Below are positions 1 through 12,010 of a DNA stretch of 64,000 nucleotides, in pieces. Position 1 is the stretch's first letter. Each line of letters starts with the position of its first letter. Both the position numbers and the translations under genes were made by a program. This DNA is from Acridotheres tristis (taxonomy: Eukaryota > Chordata > Aves > Passeriformes > Sturnidae). The DNA lies in the NCBI GenBank assembly GCA_037013685.1, contig CM072908.1, forward strand, positions 3,857,001-3,921,000, written 5' to 3'. The notes below the pieces were generated by a model. That model ran no database searches. It saw only the letters and a list, made by a program, of their open reading frames with translations, and had not been told where the DNA came from.

Positions 1-895
1 CTACTGGGCTGTTGAGAGCAGCTGGGAAAGAGAAGATCCAATTCCCTCTTTGAAGGAGAGATGCCAGCCACTGGCATGCTGAAAGGAGATGCCTTGGCAA
101 ACATCACCACACAGGGGTCCTGCTGGGGGGCCTGCAGTGGCTGCCTGGGTCTTCTGCCTCTTGCCCACCTGGGCAGATCCATTTTCACGCTGCCCCCTCC
201 CTGGGAGTTGCCACATGGCTCCCCTCACATCATGTGTGAACGGCGTTTCACTGCAGCCTACGAGCTGATTAAAGTTAGAACAGTTTAACATGATGCTGGC
301 ACTGAGTCTCTGCTCCAAGCAGCACAGAGCAGCACTGGGAGCTGGGGTGAGCACCTCAAACCCTTGGGACTGCCAAGCTGGCCTGGGGCCAGCAGCAGGA
401 ACATCCCACAGGATGCTGGAGCACAGAGTCATCTCCTGTGCCAGGGTTCCTGTGGTGACAGCAGCAGCACATTTCCCACACTGCCAGAAATGACCATCAA
501 GTGGCAGAACAGCACCTGCCCTTAAAGTTCCAGAAAGGGAGAGCCACAAGCTGTGAGGAAAATTACCTGTAGACTTTTGGGCCATTTTCCTGCCAAAGGC
601 ACTCCCTGGCTGCAGGAGGATTCCTGGGAACACTGCTACCTGTGCCATGGGACACTCAGTGCCTAACACATCCTCACAGCTCAAGCTTGGACAGGTTTCT
701 GCCAAAACAAACTGATGGTCCGACAGAGATTCATGGCCATTCCTTGTGAAGGCACCCAAACCCAGCCTGCTGCTCTCCATACAGGAACAGATGCAGATTT
801 TCCCAAAACTCCTTCCTTTCCAGTGATCTTCTACCCCTTCCCCTAGTTTCAGCATGGGAATCGAATCTTTTGCAGTGAGCAGAGGTTCCTTTTTG
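1..895. other. Intergenic, no gene supported
   Basis: GC-moderate sequence. A minus-strand frame stays open for 304 codons (1-915, ATG at 913-915, TAG at 1-3) but has no recognisable domain. It is rich in Cys, Ser, Gly and Trp like chance translations, and its start context is weak. See findings. Confidence 0.6.
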
Positions 896-1050
896 ACAGA
901 GAAATTAATATTCATTAGCCATCAGGGAAGAAAACGCTGAGCTGTTTATCATTGCTTCATTAGATTTAGCCAAATACCAACTAAACGTAATTACTTACAT
1001 AAACTCCTGTGGCAGAGCTTGAAATTTGTAGCCAAAAGAGAAAATATAAG
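895..1050. promoter_or_regulatory. AT-rich island, candidate non-coding element
   Basis: Contains AAATTAATATTCATTAGCC, TTCATTAGATTTAGCC and CGTAATTACTTAC. It is distinct from the GC-richer flanks. Inferred from composition only. Confidence 0.3.
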
Positions 1051-1569
1051 GAGGAACGGTGGAGATTGGCCTCGGGGTCTGAGCTCACTGCTGCTCTCAG
1101 AGCAGCCAAAAACAGACACAGCTTCAAGAAGTGTCTCTCAGTCTTTGTTATCTCCTTTTCTGCTTGTTTATAACCACTGAGAAAACACACCAGGTGGCCC
1201 CAGAAAGGAAGTGGAAGGAGAAAACATCCTCATTCTCTCTCTTTAGATGTTCTTTTACTTTGGGCACCCATGGGGGATCACGGCAAGGCTGGACATCCCT
1301 CCAGTCTTGGGTACAGGCTAGAGCAGGGCCAGCAGCTTCCGAGGTGCCCTGTTTGGTTTTGTGGGTGGGAAAATGCAATCTGTTCCCCCATGCTTAATTA
1401 AATTAATCTAGCCTTCCCCCTCCCCTTCTGCTTCTCTTCCAACAAATTTTTATTTTAAAAAATAGAAGTGGCATGGGGGTGTACAAGCCCCAGTGGTGAT
1501 CTCCCGATGAAGCTCTGATCCACCCCAGCTCACCACAGGATGGCTTGGGATGTTGTGCAGTGCCTGGAT

Positions 1570-1688
1570 ATCACCATGGGATGCTCTCCAGCTTGAAGAA
1601 GGCAGGTCACTGCTGTGGGAGGCCCTCCAGGGCACGAGGAAGCCAGGTCATTGCCATGGGATGATCCCCAGGGTGAGGAAGGCAGGTC
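1570..1688 (+). repeat. Degenerate minisatellite, about 40 bp unit x 3
   Basis: Three consecutive units, 1570-1608, 1609-1649 and 1650-1688 (39, 41 and 39 bp), share the order CC/CTRTGGGA-GG...CTCCAG...GAGGAAGSCAGGTC. The copies have diverged, so the array is old. They sit in a non-coding stretch. Confidence 0.75.
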
Positions 1689-1777
1689 ACATCTCCTCCT
1701 CCCCTGTGTCCTGACCAATGTTAAACACCTTTGGCAGACACCTGAGGGGAAGCAAACGCTCTTCTCTGCCTTGCAGA

Positions 1778-2110
1778 TCCACTCTCTAATTACAAAGCTC
1801 GTTCATTTTAGCACCCTGCTATCCCATAATTGATGTTGGGTACCTCTCACAATGAGCCTGATTTAAATGTATACATGTTTCTCCTTCTCCTGAAACCCTG
1901 CTGGCTGTGAGACACCTAATTAACAGCAGAGCTTTCAAAGTCTCCCTAACAAATGCATCCCCGTGTTTCTGAGCACAAGGACTCTCATTAGTGAAGCTGT
2001 GCTTTGTGATTATTTACACCCCTTCTATAATTAAAAATTCTGAAAGCTAATTACAATTATCCATCAGTTTTCCAACATCCCGGGACTGGAACCTTCACCT
2101 TTTTTTGCCA
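1778..2110. promoter_or_regulatory. AT-rich island, candidate non-coding element
   Basis: About 330 bp with TCTAATTACAAAG, CATAATTGATG, CCTAATTAACAG, CTCATTAG, CTATAATTAAAAATTC and GCTAATTACAATTATCC: six or more homeodomain cores. One of the denser islands in the left third. Confidence 0.35.
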
Positions 2111-2564
2111 CTGCTTTTCTCTTTTAACCCAACATCCCTTCAGGCACAGGCATCCACGAGCACCTGTGGCTCCCTGTTCCTCCTCTTCCCTGTGGCTCCT
2201 TCTCATGGGGCACCCACTCTTATGATGTGATTTGCTCCGTTGTTGCCACGATCCGTGTTTGCTTTGCCAGGCAGCAGAGGAAGCAGTGATTGCTCCTGGC
2301 TCCAGGAGGAGCTCCAGGGAGTGTGGAGATGCTCACATGTGCATGCAAGGAGCAGTGGTGCTGAGGAATGGCACACGGCACATGGTTTTCCCAGGACCAG
2401 GGGTCCCCTCTGTGCTGCTTCTCGAGGCTCTGGGCAGGTATTCCCATTGCCTTGGCAACAGACAAGCTGAGCTGGGTGCTGTCACCTACAGCCTCCACTT
2501 CCCCCTCTTCCCACAACCCCTCATGGCACTTTTGGGTCCTTCAGAGCAGCACTGAAAAGGGACT

Positions 2565-2945
2565 GTGAAAAATTACTTTGGAATCGAGTGAGTTCCCTGG
2601 TCGGGCTGAGTCTGGGAAGTCATAATCTTAATATGAACATCTTTAAATATCCTCACTAATGGGCTCATTCTTTAATTTCCTGAAGCAATGACAGTCTCAA
2701 CAGACCCTATATCACAGCTAAGATGGGATCTGTCACTGAAAGGCTGAATTATATTTCATCCTTTATTTTTATCAGCTCTGCTGACTTATTTATGACAGTT
2801 AGAGTCTCGGCTGGCTTTTGTCTGGCCTGTACTTTGCTGCTGCTCAGAAAGGAAAAAGCAATAGTTTATAAAGCCATTTTCACAGCATCCCCATAATTTT
2901 AGGCTGTGTCTGAGGCTTCATTTTGAACGAAATTCTGTAGATAAA
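2565..2945. promoter_or_regulatory. AT-rich island, candidate non-coding element
   Basis: Carries TCATAATCTTAATATG, CTTTAAATATCC, CACTAATGGG, TTTAATTTCC, GAATTATATTTCATCC, TTTATTTTTATCAG and CATAATTTTAGG. No usable open frame and no repeat family recognised. Confidence 0.35.
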
Positions 2946-4479
2946 CTGTTATTCATGGCAACGCCTGCAAAGTCCTCAGCAGCCCCCAGAGAACGCTGCC
3001 TGCTCAGAACGGGCTTTCCCTCAGATTTATTTGTGAAGAACAAAGGGCAATTTTCCCATCCTGGCAGCAGCAGCCCACGTGGCAGATGCCACTCAGGGGG
3101 GTTATCTTCCAGCCCTTCTTTTATTGAGAACATAATCAAATTCCAGGCTGTGTGTGGCCGGGGAGTGAGCCCTGGGGAGCGCTTCCCACGTGAAGCTGGC
3201 TGGGTTTGCTGTGAGTGGCCGCTCCGTGGCCAGTGCCAGCCACAGTTCCACCCTGGGCAGGTGGCACAGGGAAGGAGCCCACTCCTATTTTCCTGCTGGG
3301 CATCCTGGGGTGATCTGTCCCACATGACAACTGGGGGGTTCATCCCAGTGTGGGGACAAGAATGCGACTTCCCACTTGCCTTGTCGCTCTCCTTGCTCCT
3401 CCCAGAGCTGTTCTCCCAGCAGCACAGCCCACAGTCAGTGTCAGCCAGGCTTTAAGCATCTGGGCATTATGAGTCCGGGTGTTCCTGAGCCAACAGAGCA
3501 GTTGGTCGTGTTGTCCTGGACACATTCCCGTGCTCCCCGCTCTGCTCGTGAGTTTGCTCCGGGGTCGTGTGAGCCCCTGGGAGCCATGAGCATCTCCCAG
3601 CCCAGGCACTGCTGGCCCGGCTCAGCTGCTCTGTGGCACGGGATGGCTGAGTGCCATCTGCCAGCCTCACCTCGCAGGCCTGGACCACTCCCAGCAGGGC
3701 ACAGACGATCCGCCAGCAAATGTCGGTGACTTCCAGGCAGCCGCAGTTTGGGGACAGGGAATTTCCCTAGCAGAAGGGGAGAGCATAAAGGAGCCGGGGG
3801 AGCGGAGGTGAAGCAGCTCCAAGAGCTCCTCCCGAGACCCAGCAAGTGCCAAAGTTAATACATTTAATATACTTCATACACGTTCTGCCAACCATTAGGA
3901 ATGTGCTTGTTTTGTCATTGCTCTGAGGCAATCACGGGGAGCGTCTGTCCTCTGAGTGCACGGGAGAAAATGAGAGTGCCCTGAGCTGGAGTGGTCAGCC
4001 AAAAATAACACACGGCTTTATCCTTGGAAGGAAATTGGGCACTGGTTGGAGGACAGAAGTTGGGTGCAATACCTGAAGCAATGTGACATTTCCGTGTGTC
4101 AGGGGTGTGTGCGCTGTAGGTGACATTGGGGGTGCGCATCGCTGGTCCCAGCTTGCTCTGCCTCGTGTGCCATCAGCCACACTCTGAGGAGAGCAACTCT
4201 CACCAGGAGCCACATCCCAGTCCTGTGGCCTTCCTCTGCCTCACCTCAGCTAAAACCTGGAATAGCCACCAAGCAGTGCGTGACCTGGGTAAAACATCGA
4301 GGTGTCCATCTCCTGCTTGCCAGTGGATGATCACTTAACAGGGTCTTAGCTCTGAGTGCTGGGCTGGTGCTGCTGTCAGTGTGGGCTCTCTTGGGGAGCA
4401 GTGACCATACAGGGGGAGCCTCCCAGCCCATTTTGCCCATTTCCCCATCACAACTCCCAACCATGAGAGATTTCTCTCA
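2946..4479. other. Intergenic, no gene supported
   Basis: GC-richer DNA with overlapping chance frames on both strands, up to 166 codons at 2955-3455. None carries a recognisable motif. A small AT patch (3850-3920) with GTTAATACATTTAATATAC is the only contrast. Confidence 0.6.
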
Positions 4480-5639
4480 GCTGTATGAATATTTAAAGTA
4501 ACTTTCCGGATCTCAAGGCCTCCCCACCTTCCTTTCTTAGGGGTGGTAATGAGCTCTGAATAGGAAATTAGGAATAATTATAACCCATTCATCCCTTTAA
4601 CAATGAGTCAAATAATTCCAATGCCTGTTGGCAGAACTTCTCTGGAAGTTCTCCATCCTGTGTGATCTGAAGTGATGCTTAAGTTCGTGGCTTCTCTCTT
4701 TGCATTACCTCACAGACTTTACAGAGCTTTTAGCTCAGAGTAAACTTTCCAATTCCAGCGGTGACTTGAGGAATTCCCAGGCATGTCCAAGGATGGAAAG
4801 CCAAATTCTGCATTCCCAAAGCTAATATATAGAGAGACAACAAGAGAAAAAAGGAGCTTATGACTAAACACTTCGGGAGCTGACGAGCACAGCAGTATTT
4901 TAAGCTCCTGCCTGCTATCTTTGGACTGTGACTCTCTGATGACTAACAAAATATTTGCTTTTTTCTCTTTATGGGCCTGTGATTTCACTGTCTGAATCTT
5001 GTCCTATTGACCCAAAGAGCTTCAATTTCAAAGCTATTAAAACCTAATTTTCTACACCAGGCTCCTGAGACAGACACTAACTTCCATAGAATAATTCATT
5101 TATTTTCTCTGGAAAAAAGCAAAGAAAAAAGGGAGAAGCAAAGGACAGAGGAGTAGTTGTTCAAAGGGAAGTCCAGGCCAGCAGCTGCCTGTGTTCACTG
5201 CTGATACTTCCCTCTGCAGTGTCCTTCCAGAGGAGGAGCAGGAACACTCCTCGGATCATCGCCCGTGGAGCAGCAGCTCTGTTTGCAGAGGAGAACTGTG
5301 GTTCCCTGATAACACCCAGAGCCCCTGCACTGTCCTGCCATGGGCAGCACTGGCAGCCAAGCTCTGTTCTTCTGGGACAAAACAAACTTCCAGCCTCCTC
5401 TGCCTCCAAAGTGTTTGGGTTTGCTGTATCCCAGGCACTTGACACTGGTCGAGAGCTGATCCTCATGTTCTGTGCTGTGACCAGTGGGAAAATGGAAGTG
5501 TTTTGGTGGGCTGGGCTGCAGCAGGGCCATGGAGCCACGCTGATCCTCCTTCCTCTGCCCATCCCAGGCAGCACCTGCTTGGGTGCCAGCAAACACTAGA
5601 GGTGGTGCTACTCTGCCAAGACGCCCTTGAGTTTTCCCC
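4480..5639. other. Intergenic with two small AT-rich patches
   Basis: Patches at 4480-4700 (GGAATAATTATAACCC, CAAATAATTCC) and 5015-5125 (CTATTAAAACC, GAATAATTCATTTATT) flank CAG/CTG-rich sequence. The 5161-5641 frames on both strands are mutual shadows without recognisable content. Confidence 0.5.
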
Positions 5640-5895
5640 ATCGTGATAACGCTTTGTTGGATAAGTGCTTTTTAAACCCTACAGATAGATAGAGTATCTG
5701 GAGTGGCATTTTAAAAGAGAAAATTGAGACAAGATTCATTACAGGCACCAGTAAATGTCAAACATTTTATCAACTGTGTAAAGTGCCGTGTTAAGCTGTC
5801 TTTTCCCCCCAAAGCTTGATTAAAACTATAAATGCCTTTTTAATATTAATATTATTCTCTTCTCCATGCCGCTTGTTTTGTTATTTGCAGTGACA
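5640..5895. promoter_or_regulatory. AT-rich island, candidate non-coding element
   Basis: Contains TTGATTAAAACTATAAATGC and TTTTTAATATTAATATTATTC, and ends in TTTGTTATTTGCAG, a good splice-acceptor look-alike on the plus strand. No exon could be supported after it. Confidence 0.35.
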
Positions 5896-6121
5896 GAAAT
5901 GGGATGGTTCTGGGTGGAGAGAGCAATGTGGGCACTGGGAACCCTGAGGCTCTGCTTGGCCCTGGCAAGGCAGCTGCCCATCCCACACCCTGTCCCACTG
6001 CAGGAGCCCCATCCCGGTGCCTTGTGCCCTGCCACACTCAGCCCTGCTCTGAAATCCTCCTGCACACGTCACTCTCACACGTGGCACAGTGTCTCTAACA
6101 GGTCCCTCTCGCTAAGCTGTG

Positions 6122-6160
6122 TTTAATTAAAAGCTGGCTCTCTGTTGCGGGTGCTAATTA
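6122..6160 (+). promoter_or_regulatory. Bipartite TAAT element, copy 1
   Basis: TTTAATTAAAAGC at 6122-6134 and TGCTAATTA at 6152-6160 are separated by 17 bases. The same two blocks with the same spacing recur at 10364-10402. Both halves contain ATTA/TAAT homeodomain cores. A regulatory role is inferred. Confidence 0.4.
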
Positions 6161-9100
6161 GCGCTCTTTGCTTGGAGGCGTAGACTCCATCAATATCTAA
6201 ATCCATAGTCAAAACCCAGCACAGTAATAAATACTGTTCTGGCTGTTTCATCAGGATCCCAAAGTTCCTGCTGTGTATCCACATGGATCCAGCTCTGGCA
6301 GCACTGAATGGGTCACCCAAGCCAGCCCCCAGGCTGGGAAGGGTCCATGCCTTTCCTCAAGAACTCCTGGAATCTACATGAAACTTCTGCTTCAGTGTGT
6401 TTTTCCTTCAGGAATTGCTGGTTTTTGCAGCCAGGAGAGCAGCTCTCCACCTGACCCTCAGTGGGTCCCTGCAGAATCATTCCAGGGAGCCAAGGTGTGT
6501 TTGTTTCCTGCACCGAGATATTCAGAGTCAGCTTTTCAAGCAAATTATTCACTATAAAAATGATTTCTGTTCCAGATGCATCCAATCTTCTTAAAGGGTG
6601 CAGCTTCCAATAGCAGAACGAACTCATGAAAAATACATGACCTGGAGCATCTCTGGAATATTTATTTATCCAGCAAGTCTCACTCAGGGTGTTATGTCGC
6701 TGCCAAGGGTGTCCTGCTCTGTCAGGAGCTGGCACCAGTGACCACCAGCTCTCACCCTACCAGGTTTCAGGGACCAGCCAGTGCTCCTCTGTGCCACCCA
6801 TGGGCACCTCACCAGGGAGTTCAGAGTTTGTGTCTTGGCCAGAGGATAAGCCAGTGAACACCATCCAGAGAATCCAGTGCTGGATCTGCTGGGAGGTTTT
6901 GGATCAGACACTAAACTGTGCCAGGTGACAGCAGCTTGGGGCGACACCGGGGCTTGGGGGCACAGCAGTTCCTCCAGTAGCTGGATGAGGTTGAGCCAGT
7001 GTTTTTCACGTGTTTTTCTGATATTTTCCCTGCAAGCTGCTTTCAGCCAGGAGCTGCTCTGGCAGCTTCACCTGCCTTCCTTTCCCTAATTGCATTAATA
7101 AGGCTGCCCTGCTGTCGTGCTGGCCCTGGGAGTTAGGCTGTGTGGTGGCACGGCAGCAAGGCTATACATTCATTTTGTAGCACTTGATAGATAAACCAAA
7201 AGATAATAAACAAATTAACTCTGTGTGAGGATTAAGGCTGCCCATGCCCAAATGAAAAGGCTCTCACGTTTCCAGAGCTTTCTGCTCGCCCAGTCCAGTG
7301 AGGGGAGTGGTGCAGGTGCCAGGAGCCGTGTCCCAGCTGCCTGGGGAAGGGACACAACCACAGCAACCCAGCTGAGCCCCAACAGTGATGCAGTGATGGC
7401 ATGGAGCCATCACTGGGAAACTGTAAAGGAATTCCAGACTCGTGCTGCTGTGTCAAATCTCCAAACTCGTCCTTAAAGAGCAGCTCTTCACCCAAAATGA
7501 TGCCACTCACTGCTAGAGACCTTAATGATGCTGCCCATCTGCCAGCACCAGTGCTTGGTCTCGGCTATGCAGGCACTGTTTGGCAGAGTCACTTAAAAAG
7601 ACAGAGAGGAAAAAGGGATGCAGAGAGCATGGGGGGAGTGCAGAGGTTGCTCTGTTGCAATAAAGCAGAGATTTAATGGTGCTGGGTGACACCGTTGTGC
7701 ACACTGCGGGCAGTAGAGGCTGCAGACCTGGTGCCTTCGCCTCCAAGTACTTGCCCTTCATAGATGAAGGAGCTGGTAACTGCTGTCCCCAAACAGCCTC
7801 GGTGGCTTTGAGGCATGGTGGTCTCCTGCATGGCACCAGGGGGGAGCCTAAGTATCTCCCCTTGCACCTGAGGGCTGTCCTCAAGGGAGAAGAGTGGGAT
7901 GGGAAATAGCCTGCAGGGGTAACTTCATCCCTGCGCCACCTCAGATACTGACTAGTGTGTTATCAGACTGAAATCCTGTGCCAAGAGCACCGCCACAGCA
8001 GGCTACAGTCAGACCTTTAGCTGCCACAGCGAGAAGGTTATTTATTTCTCAGATAAGGGCTGGTAGCAGAAGGTTCACACGACCCCAGAGAGAAGGGAGG
8101 GTTGACAGCTCCAGCCTGGGCAGTCCTGTGGATCACCCCTGATTCCCAGTTACATAAAGCTCCTTATGCAGCAAACAATCGTGTTATTAAAGGCAGAAGG
8201 ACAAGGTCCGATGTAATCCAGAGACTGTGACTAACTGGATTTATGGGCTCACTCCCACTGCTAGGTGCAGCAGCAGAAAGATCCCTCAGATCTTAAAGGA
8301 ACTAATTTTGGCAAAGATCCTCAGCAGCGATTGTTCCTCTGGAGAAGGGACAAGGGCATGGAAGGAGGCTGGCGTGGTTAAGATTTTCTCCTTTGGCTTT
8401 TCCAGCATCACAGTTTGAGCAGCCCCCACAGGTATGGAGGTGGGTTTGTGCCTATGGAGGTGGGTCAGAGCCCTAACTCTAATTTTCCTCCAAAACCACG
8501 CTGGGGAAAAGCCAGCTTGGGGCGGGGGGGGATCCCCACTGTGCCCTTCCCCTTGTATCTTCAAGCTGTTTTGTGGACAGCAGTGGGTTTGCTCTCCGGA
8601 GGCAGTGCTTCCCACTCACACTTGGCTAGCTGCTCTTGTGGCTGCTCCAGGTTTGGCTCCAGTACCAATGCCCTCCCACTGCCACCCAACTTCAACAAGT
8701 TCTCTCTGGCTCGGCATTGGGATGAAGAGCTTTTTTTCCTTTTATCCAAGCAGGAATAGAGGGATGTCCATCATCCCCTGGGTGCTGTCCTAGAGATGAA
8801 TGCATTCCCATGGTCCGTGGCGCTGCGTGTCCTCCCTGTGTTTAGAACTTTCCCAGGTTTCTGTCTCCGGGTCTGGCACAATGAGTTGGGTGTTGGTGTG
8901 CTTGCAATGGTCTTTTGTCACCTCTGGGGAGGGAACAGTGAGATTCAGTGCTTGGTCTGAAGGGCAAAGTGGGCTTGGGGAGGGCTGTTGAGCAGGAGGC
9001 TTTGGGAACAGCCAATATTTATAGAACGTGATAGCAGTGGCATTTGCAGATAATTTAGGATATAAAGGGAAAACAGAATTTTCTTTCCCAGCTACACAAG

Positions 9101-10354
9101 GTATTTGTGCCAACAGCCTTCCCTGTCCCTCCTGATCCAGCACAGACTCCACTCTCAGCACTGACTCCTGAAATTGCTCATGACTTCAATCATCCTGAGA
9201 CAGCACCAGAGGGTTTCATCCTTCCTGAGGCTCTGTCAGCCCCAGTGCTGCCTTCAGCACTCCCACATCCAGAATCAGCAGTGCCCAAATCAGCACCCAC
9301 TCTGGGCACTGGTGCAGCCTCTGCCAAGGCATCTCAGCTCTACCCTCTGCTGCACCACCCGCCCTCCCTCACCCCCATGCCCAGGCTGAGGAAAGCAGAG
9401 GGAGTGGAAACAATTGGATTGACTCCAGTGCCTGCCAGCCCTCCACCTTCGCTCAAGTGGAAGCGAATCTTCTAATTGTGAGACTGTGTTTTAATTATAT
9501 ATCTGCAGAGCTAGAAGTTCAGCTTTGGCGTTGGTGGGGAGGCACCTGTCAATTGACTCATTTGATCCACCCGGTGCCAGCGTGTGGCTGAAAACTTCTC
9601 TGGGCTGGCACTGGCAGCTCACACACCTGCCAGACCTGGCACCTATGGAGATGGGAGGCAGATGGAGCATCCTGGTGGGACCAGGACAGGCGTCCTCCCT
9701 GGGGAATGCCACTCAGCTCAGTTTTCCCTGGCCTTACCTGTGTCGATTAAACCACCATACGCTGGGGTGCCATATGTCATCGTTTCCTACAGCCTTTTGA
9801 AAGTGTGAAGAAAGAGACAACTGTGAGACTGGCAATGCCACGCTCAGCACCGCAGCATATGCTTTTTGGGAATACACTCAGCCCATTATCATACCCACAA
9901 TGGCAGCAGGACATATTGCCAGGCTGTTCTGGAGGCTTCAAAGTACAACCAGTGGCCTCTGAGCTGGCCTTTCCCAGCATGAGTTGGGATTGGGTCCCAC
10001 CGGGGTGGCACCGATGCCATGTGGCTGCACCACCCCACAAGCTGTGGGTGTTGGGGCTGCCCCTGAACCGCTGTCACCATAACCCAGGGCACCGCGGACC
10101 CAGAAACGCGGCTCAACTCACCCACACAAACCATCCTTCCAGCTCGTGCGGCGGCGATCGCTCCTCGACCCGCGACTGTGTGACATCTGGGGCTGGCTGG
10201 GGGCTCCTCACTTCCCCCATTTCTCATTTTTCCTCTCTGGAAAATCCTGCAGAAAGCTTCCCAGGCTCGGAGTGCCACAGCATCCCTGCGGCGGCCGCTC
10301 AGGCCGGCTGCCTTATGTAAGTGAGGGAGGGACCTTGCAGAACTCCCTCTGTTC
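6161..10354. other. Intergenic, no gene supported
   Basis: Mostly GC-moderate sequence with scattered AT-rich patches near 6540-6680, 7085-7240 (CTAATTGCATTAATAAGG, GATAATAAACAAATTAAC), 8030-8230 and 9000-9080. A Pro-rich plus frame at 9107-9475 is compositional. A CpG-rich patch lies at 10085-10310. No coding unit recognised. Confidence 0.55.
10085..10310. promoter_or_regulatory. Small orphan CpG cluster
   Basis: CpG-depleted surroundings give way to CACCGCGG, AACGCGGC, GTGCGGCGGCGATCGCTCCT, CGACCCGCGAC and GCGGCGGCCGC. It is shorter than a classic promoter island and no transcript start could be defined. It borders the TAAT element at 10364. Confidence 0.3.
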
Positions 10355-10363
10355 CCAGGCTGT

Positions 10364-10402
10364 TTTAATTAAAAGCCAGTTTTATGGTGCCTGTGCTAAT
10401 TA
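10364..10402 (+). promoter_or_regulatory. Bipartite TAAT element, copy 2
   Basis: TTTAATTAAAAGC (10364-10376), 17 bases, then TGCTAATTA (10394-10402), identical in blocks and spacing to 6122-6160. About 9 of the 17 spacer bases also agree. It sits just downstream of a CpG-rich patch and opens an AT-rich island. Confidence 0.4.
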
Positions 10403-10560
10403 TAACTTTTTAGCCCAGGGGGTCAAAATGAACTTGTTGCTTATAATTCTGTAATTCAGATCTGCTGCAAAGGGTTTGGATGCTCAGAAATTTTCCAAAT
10501 AATTCGTCTCTATAAATGTTCTTTGCTGATAGGGGTTTTTTCTCACTTGAACTTTTTTTG
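10403..10560. promoter_or_regulatory. AT-rich island continuing from the bipartite element
   Basis: Contains TTATAATTCTGTAATTC, CCAAATAATTCGTC and TATAAATGTTC, then a T-rich run. Near octamer CATATGCAAAGG follows at about 10568. Confidence 0.3.
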
Positions 10561-11364
10561 TGCGCTCATATGCAAAGGCGACCGCCTGGGGATGTGTTCC
10601 TTGCAAAAAGTAGGGATGCTGATCCTTGAAACTATTGTGCTGGTGAACAGTAATAATTATCCATGTTTTTTAATACCACAGTGTAAGATATCCAGGCAAC
10701 TGAGCACTGCAGAAGGGAAAACCGCCCCGGGGAAATGCCGAGTGCTTTTCTCTGGTGAGAATGGGGGAAGATTCCCATTGGGATGAGCTGTTGAAAGCAC
10801 AGGCTCCAGAATAAGCATCAACCTGCTTCACATGGGGCTAAGGAATCACTCCTCACTTCTCTTACATCCACTTTGGAACATACTGAGAAAATTGAAAGAA
10901 AAAATAAAAGACTAGTCTACATTCAGAGCAGGAAAGAGCAACATGGGATGGATTCTGGAGCAGAGATAGGTCTCCTGGGCACAAGATGTTTCTCCTGAAT
11001 GCACAGTGAAAAGTTGTGGCAAACTCTCCCAGGAGTTTTTAACTCTCTATCCAGTGATGTCAGAGCTGTTCACATCCTGCCTCACCAGCCCCAGTGGCTC
11101 TTATTCCTGAGGGATGAGATGAGAGAGCAGCTCATCCATGTTCAACACCAATGTTCCTGGAGCCCCAGCCAGGAATCTGGGGCCAGGGGAGTGGCAGCTT
11201 CAGAACCAGCAGCAGGCTCAGCCTTGGGGACTGAGCTTGAGGTGGGTCCTATGGATGGAGCAGAGGTTGGGGTACACAGCTCAACCCCCTCTTCACAGGA
11301 GCCAACCCTTCCTGAGCATGAGGAGCTGGCATCTAAAAAGGGAAAACCCAGCAAAGTTTGCTGA
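10561..11364. other. Intergenic, no gene supported
   Basis: Mixed sequence with AT patches near 10640-10690 (GTAATAATTATCC) and 10870-10930. The frames at 10999-11390 overlap on both strands and show nothing recognisable. Confidence 0.55.
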
Positions 11365-11520
11365 AAAGGTTGCAATCTGTTAATAAGCAAATTGCTCGCT
11401 TAATTACGTTAATGATGCTTTCACTGAGGTGCTGTTACTGCCAGTACAAAGGGAAAAAAGGAGAAAAGATAAAAAATCTCCCGGATTAGCAAAGCCTCGA
11501 TTACAGACAAGTGAGGGACA
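11365..11520. promoter_or_regulatory. AT-rich island, candidate non-coding element
   Basis: GTTAATAAGCAAATTGCTCG, CTTAATTACGTTAATGATGC and GATTAGCAAAGCC lie within 150 bp, with no repeat family recognised. Confidence 0.35.
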
Positions 11521-11784
11521 CGACCCTTTATAAAGCTCCATTACTGCCTGTTGTGCTGGATCTCTTTGGTGTTCTCCCACATGTGATGGTCTCTGGGGAA
11601 GAAGCAACTCTCAGTGTCTGGGATTCCTACAGCCACACGCTGGTCAGGGTAAAAATAAATCCCAGGATTTCAAGGTGCACAAATGTCAGCATTCGATCAG
11701 ACAAGGTGACCCACGAGAGCAAGGCCCCATCAGCCCTCGATGATGCCATGGGAATGCTGCCATGGAGCAGCAGCAGTGTCTCTA

Positions 11785-12010
11785 AGCGTATGCTTAAGCA
11801 TGCTGCTAATTAGGGCTGGCGAGAACGCGTGCAGTAATTACATTTTTGTGCCGTTAAAACAGCAGCTACAATTGTTGGATAAATAGATGGAGCAAAAGCA
11901 AATATGTTTGTTTCTCCCTTACCTTGTACATTACAGGAAGGAGCACCAGCTGCTTCACAAAACATATTTGTTATTCACTCAGAACACACTTTAAAAAAAC
12001 AGGAATAAAC
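11785..12010. promoter_or_regulatory. AT-rich island, candidate non-coding element
   Basis: Carries GCTGCTAATTAGGGC, CAGTAATTACATTTTTGTGC, CGTTAAAACAGC and ACAATTGTTGG, a dense set of homeodomain-type cores. Confidence 0.35.

Noticed and set aside
5870..6130. Possible plus-strand exon after TTATTTGCAG
   Set aside because: The acceptor look-alike is good, but the following frames are overlapping and unrecognised and no partner exon was found.
9107..9475. Pro/Ala-rich plus frame resembling a low-complexity secreted or nuclear protein
   Set aside because: No conserved motif and no good start context; the composition reflects local CAGCAC/CCTGAG-rich DNA.
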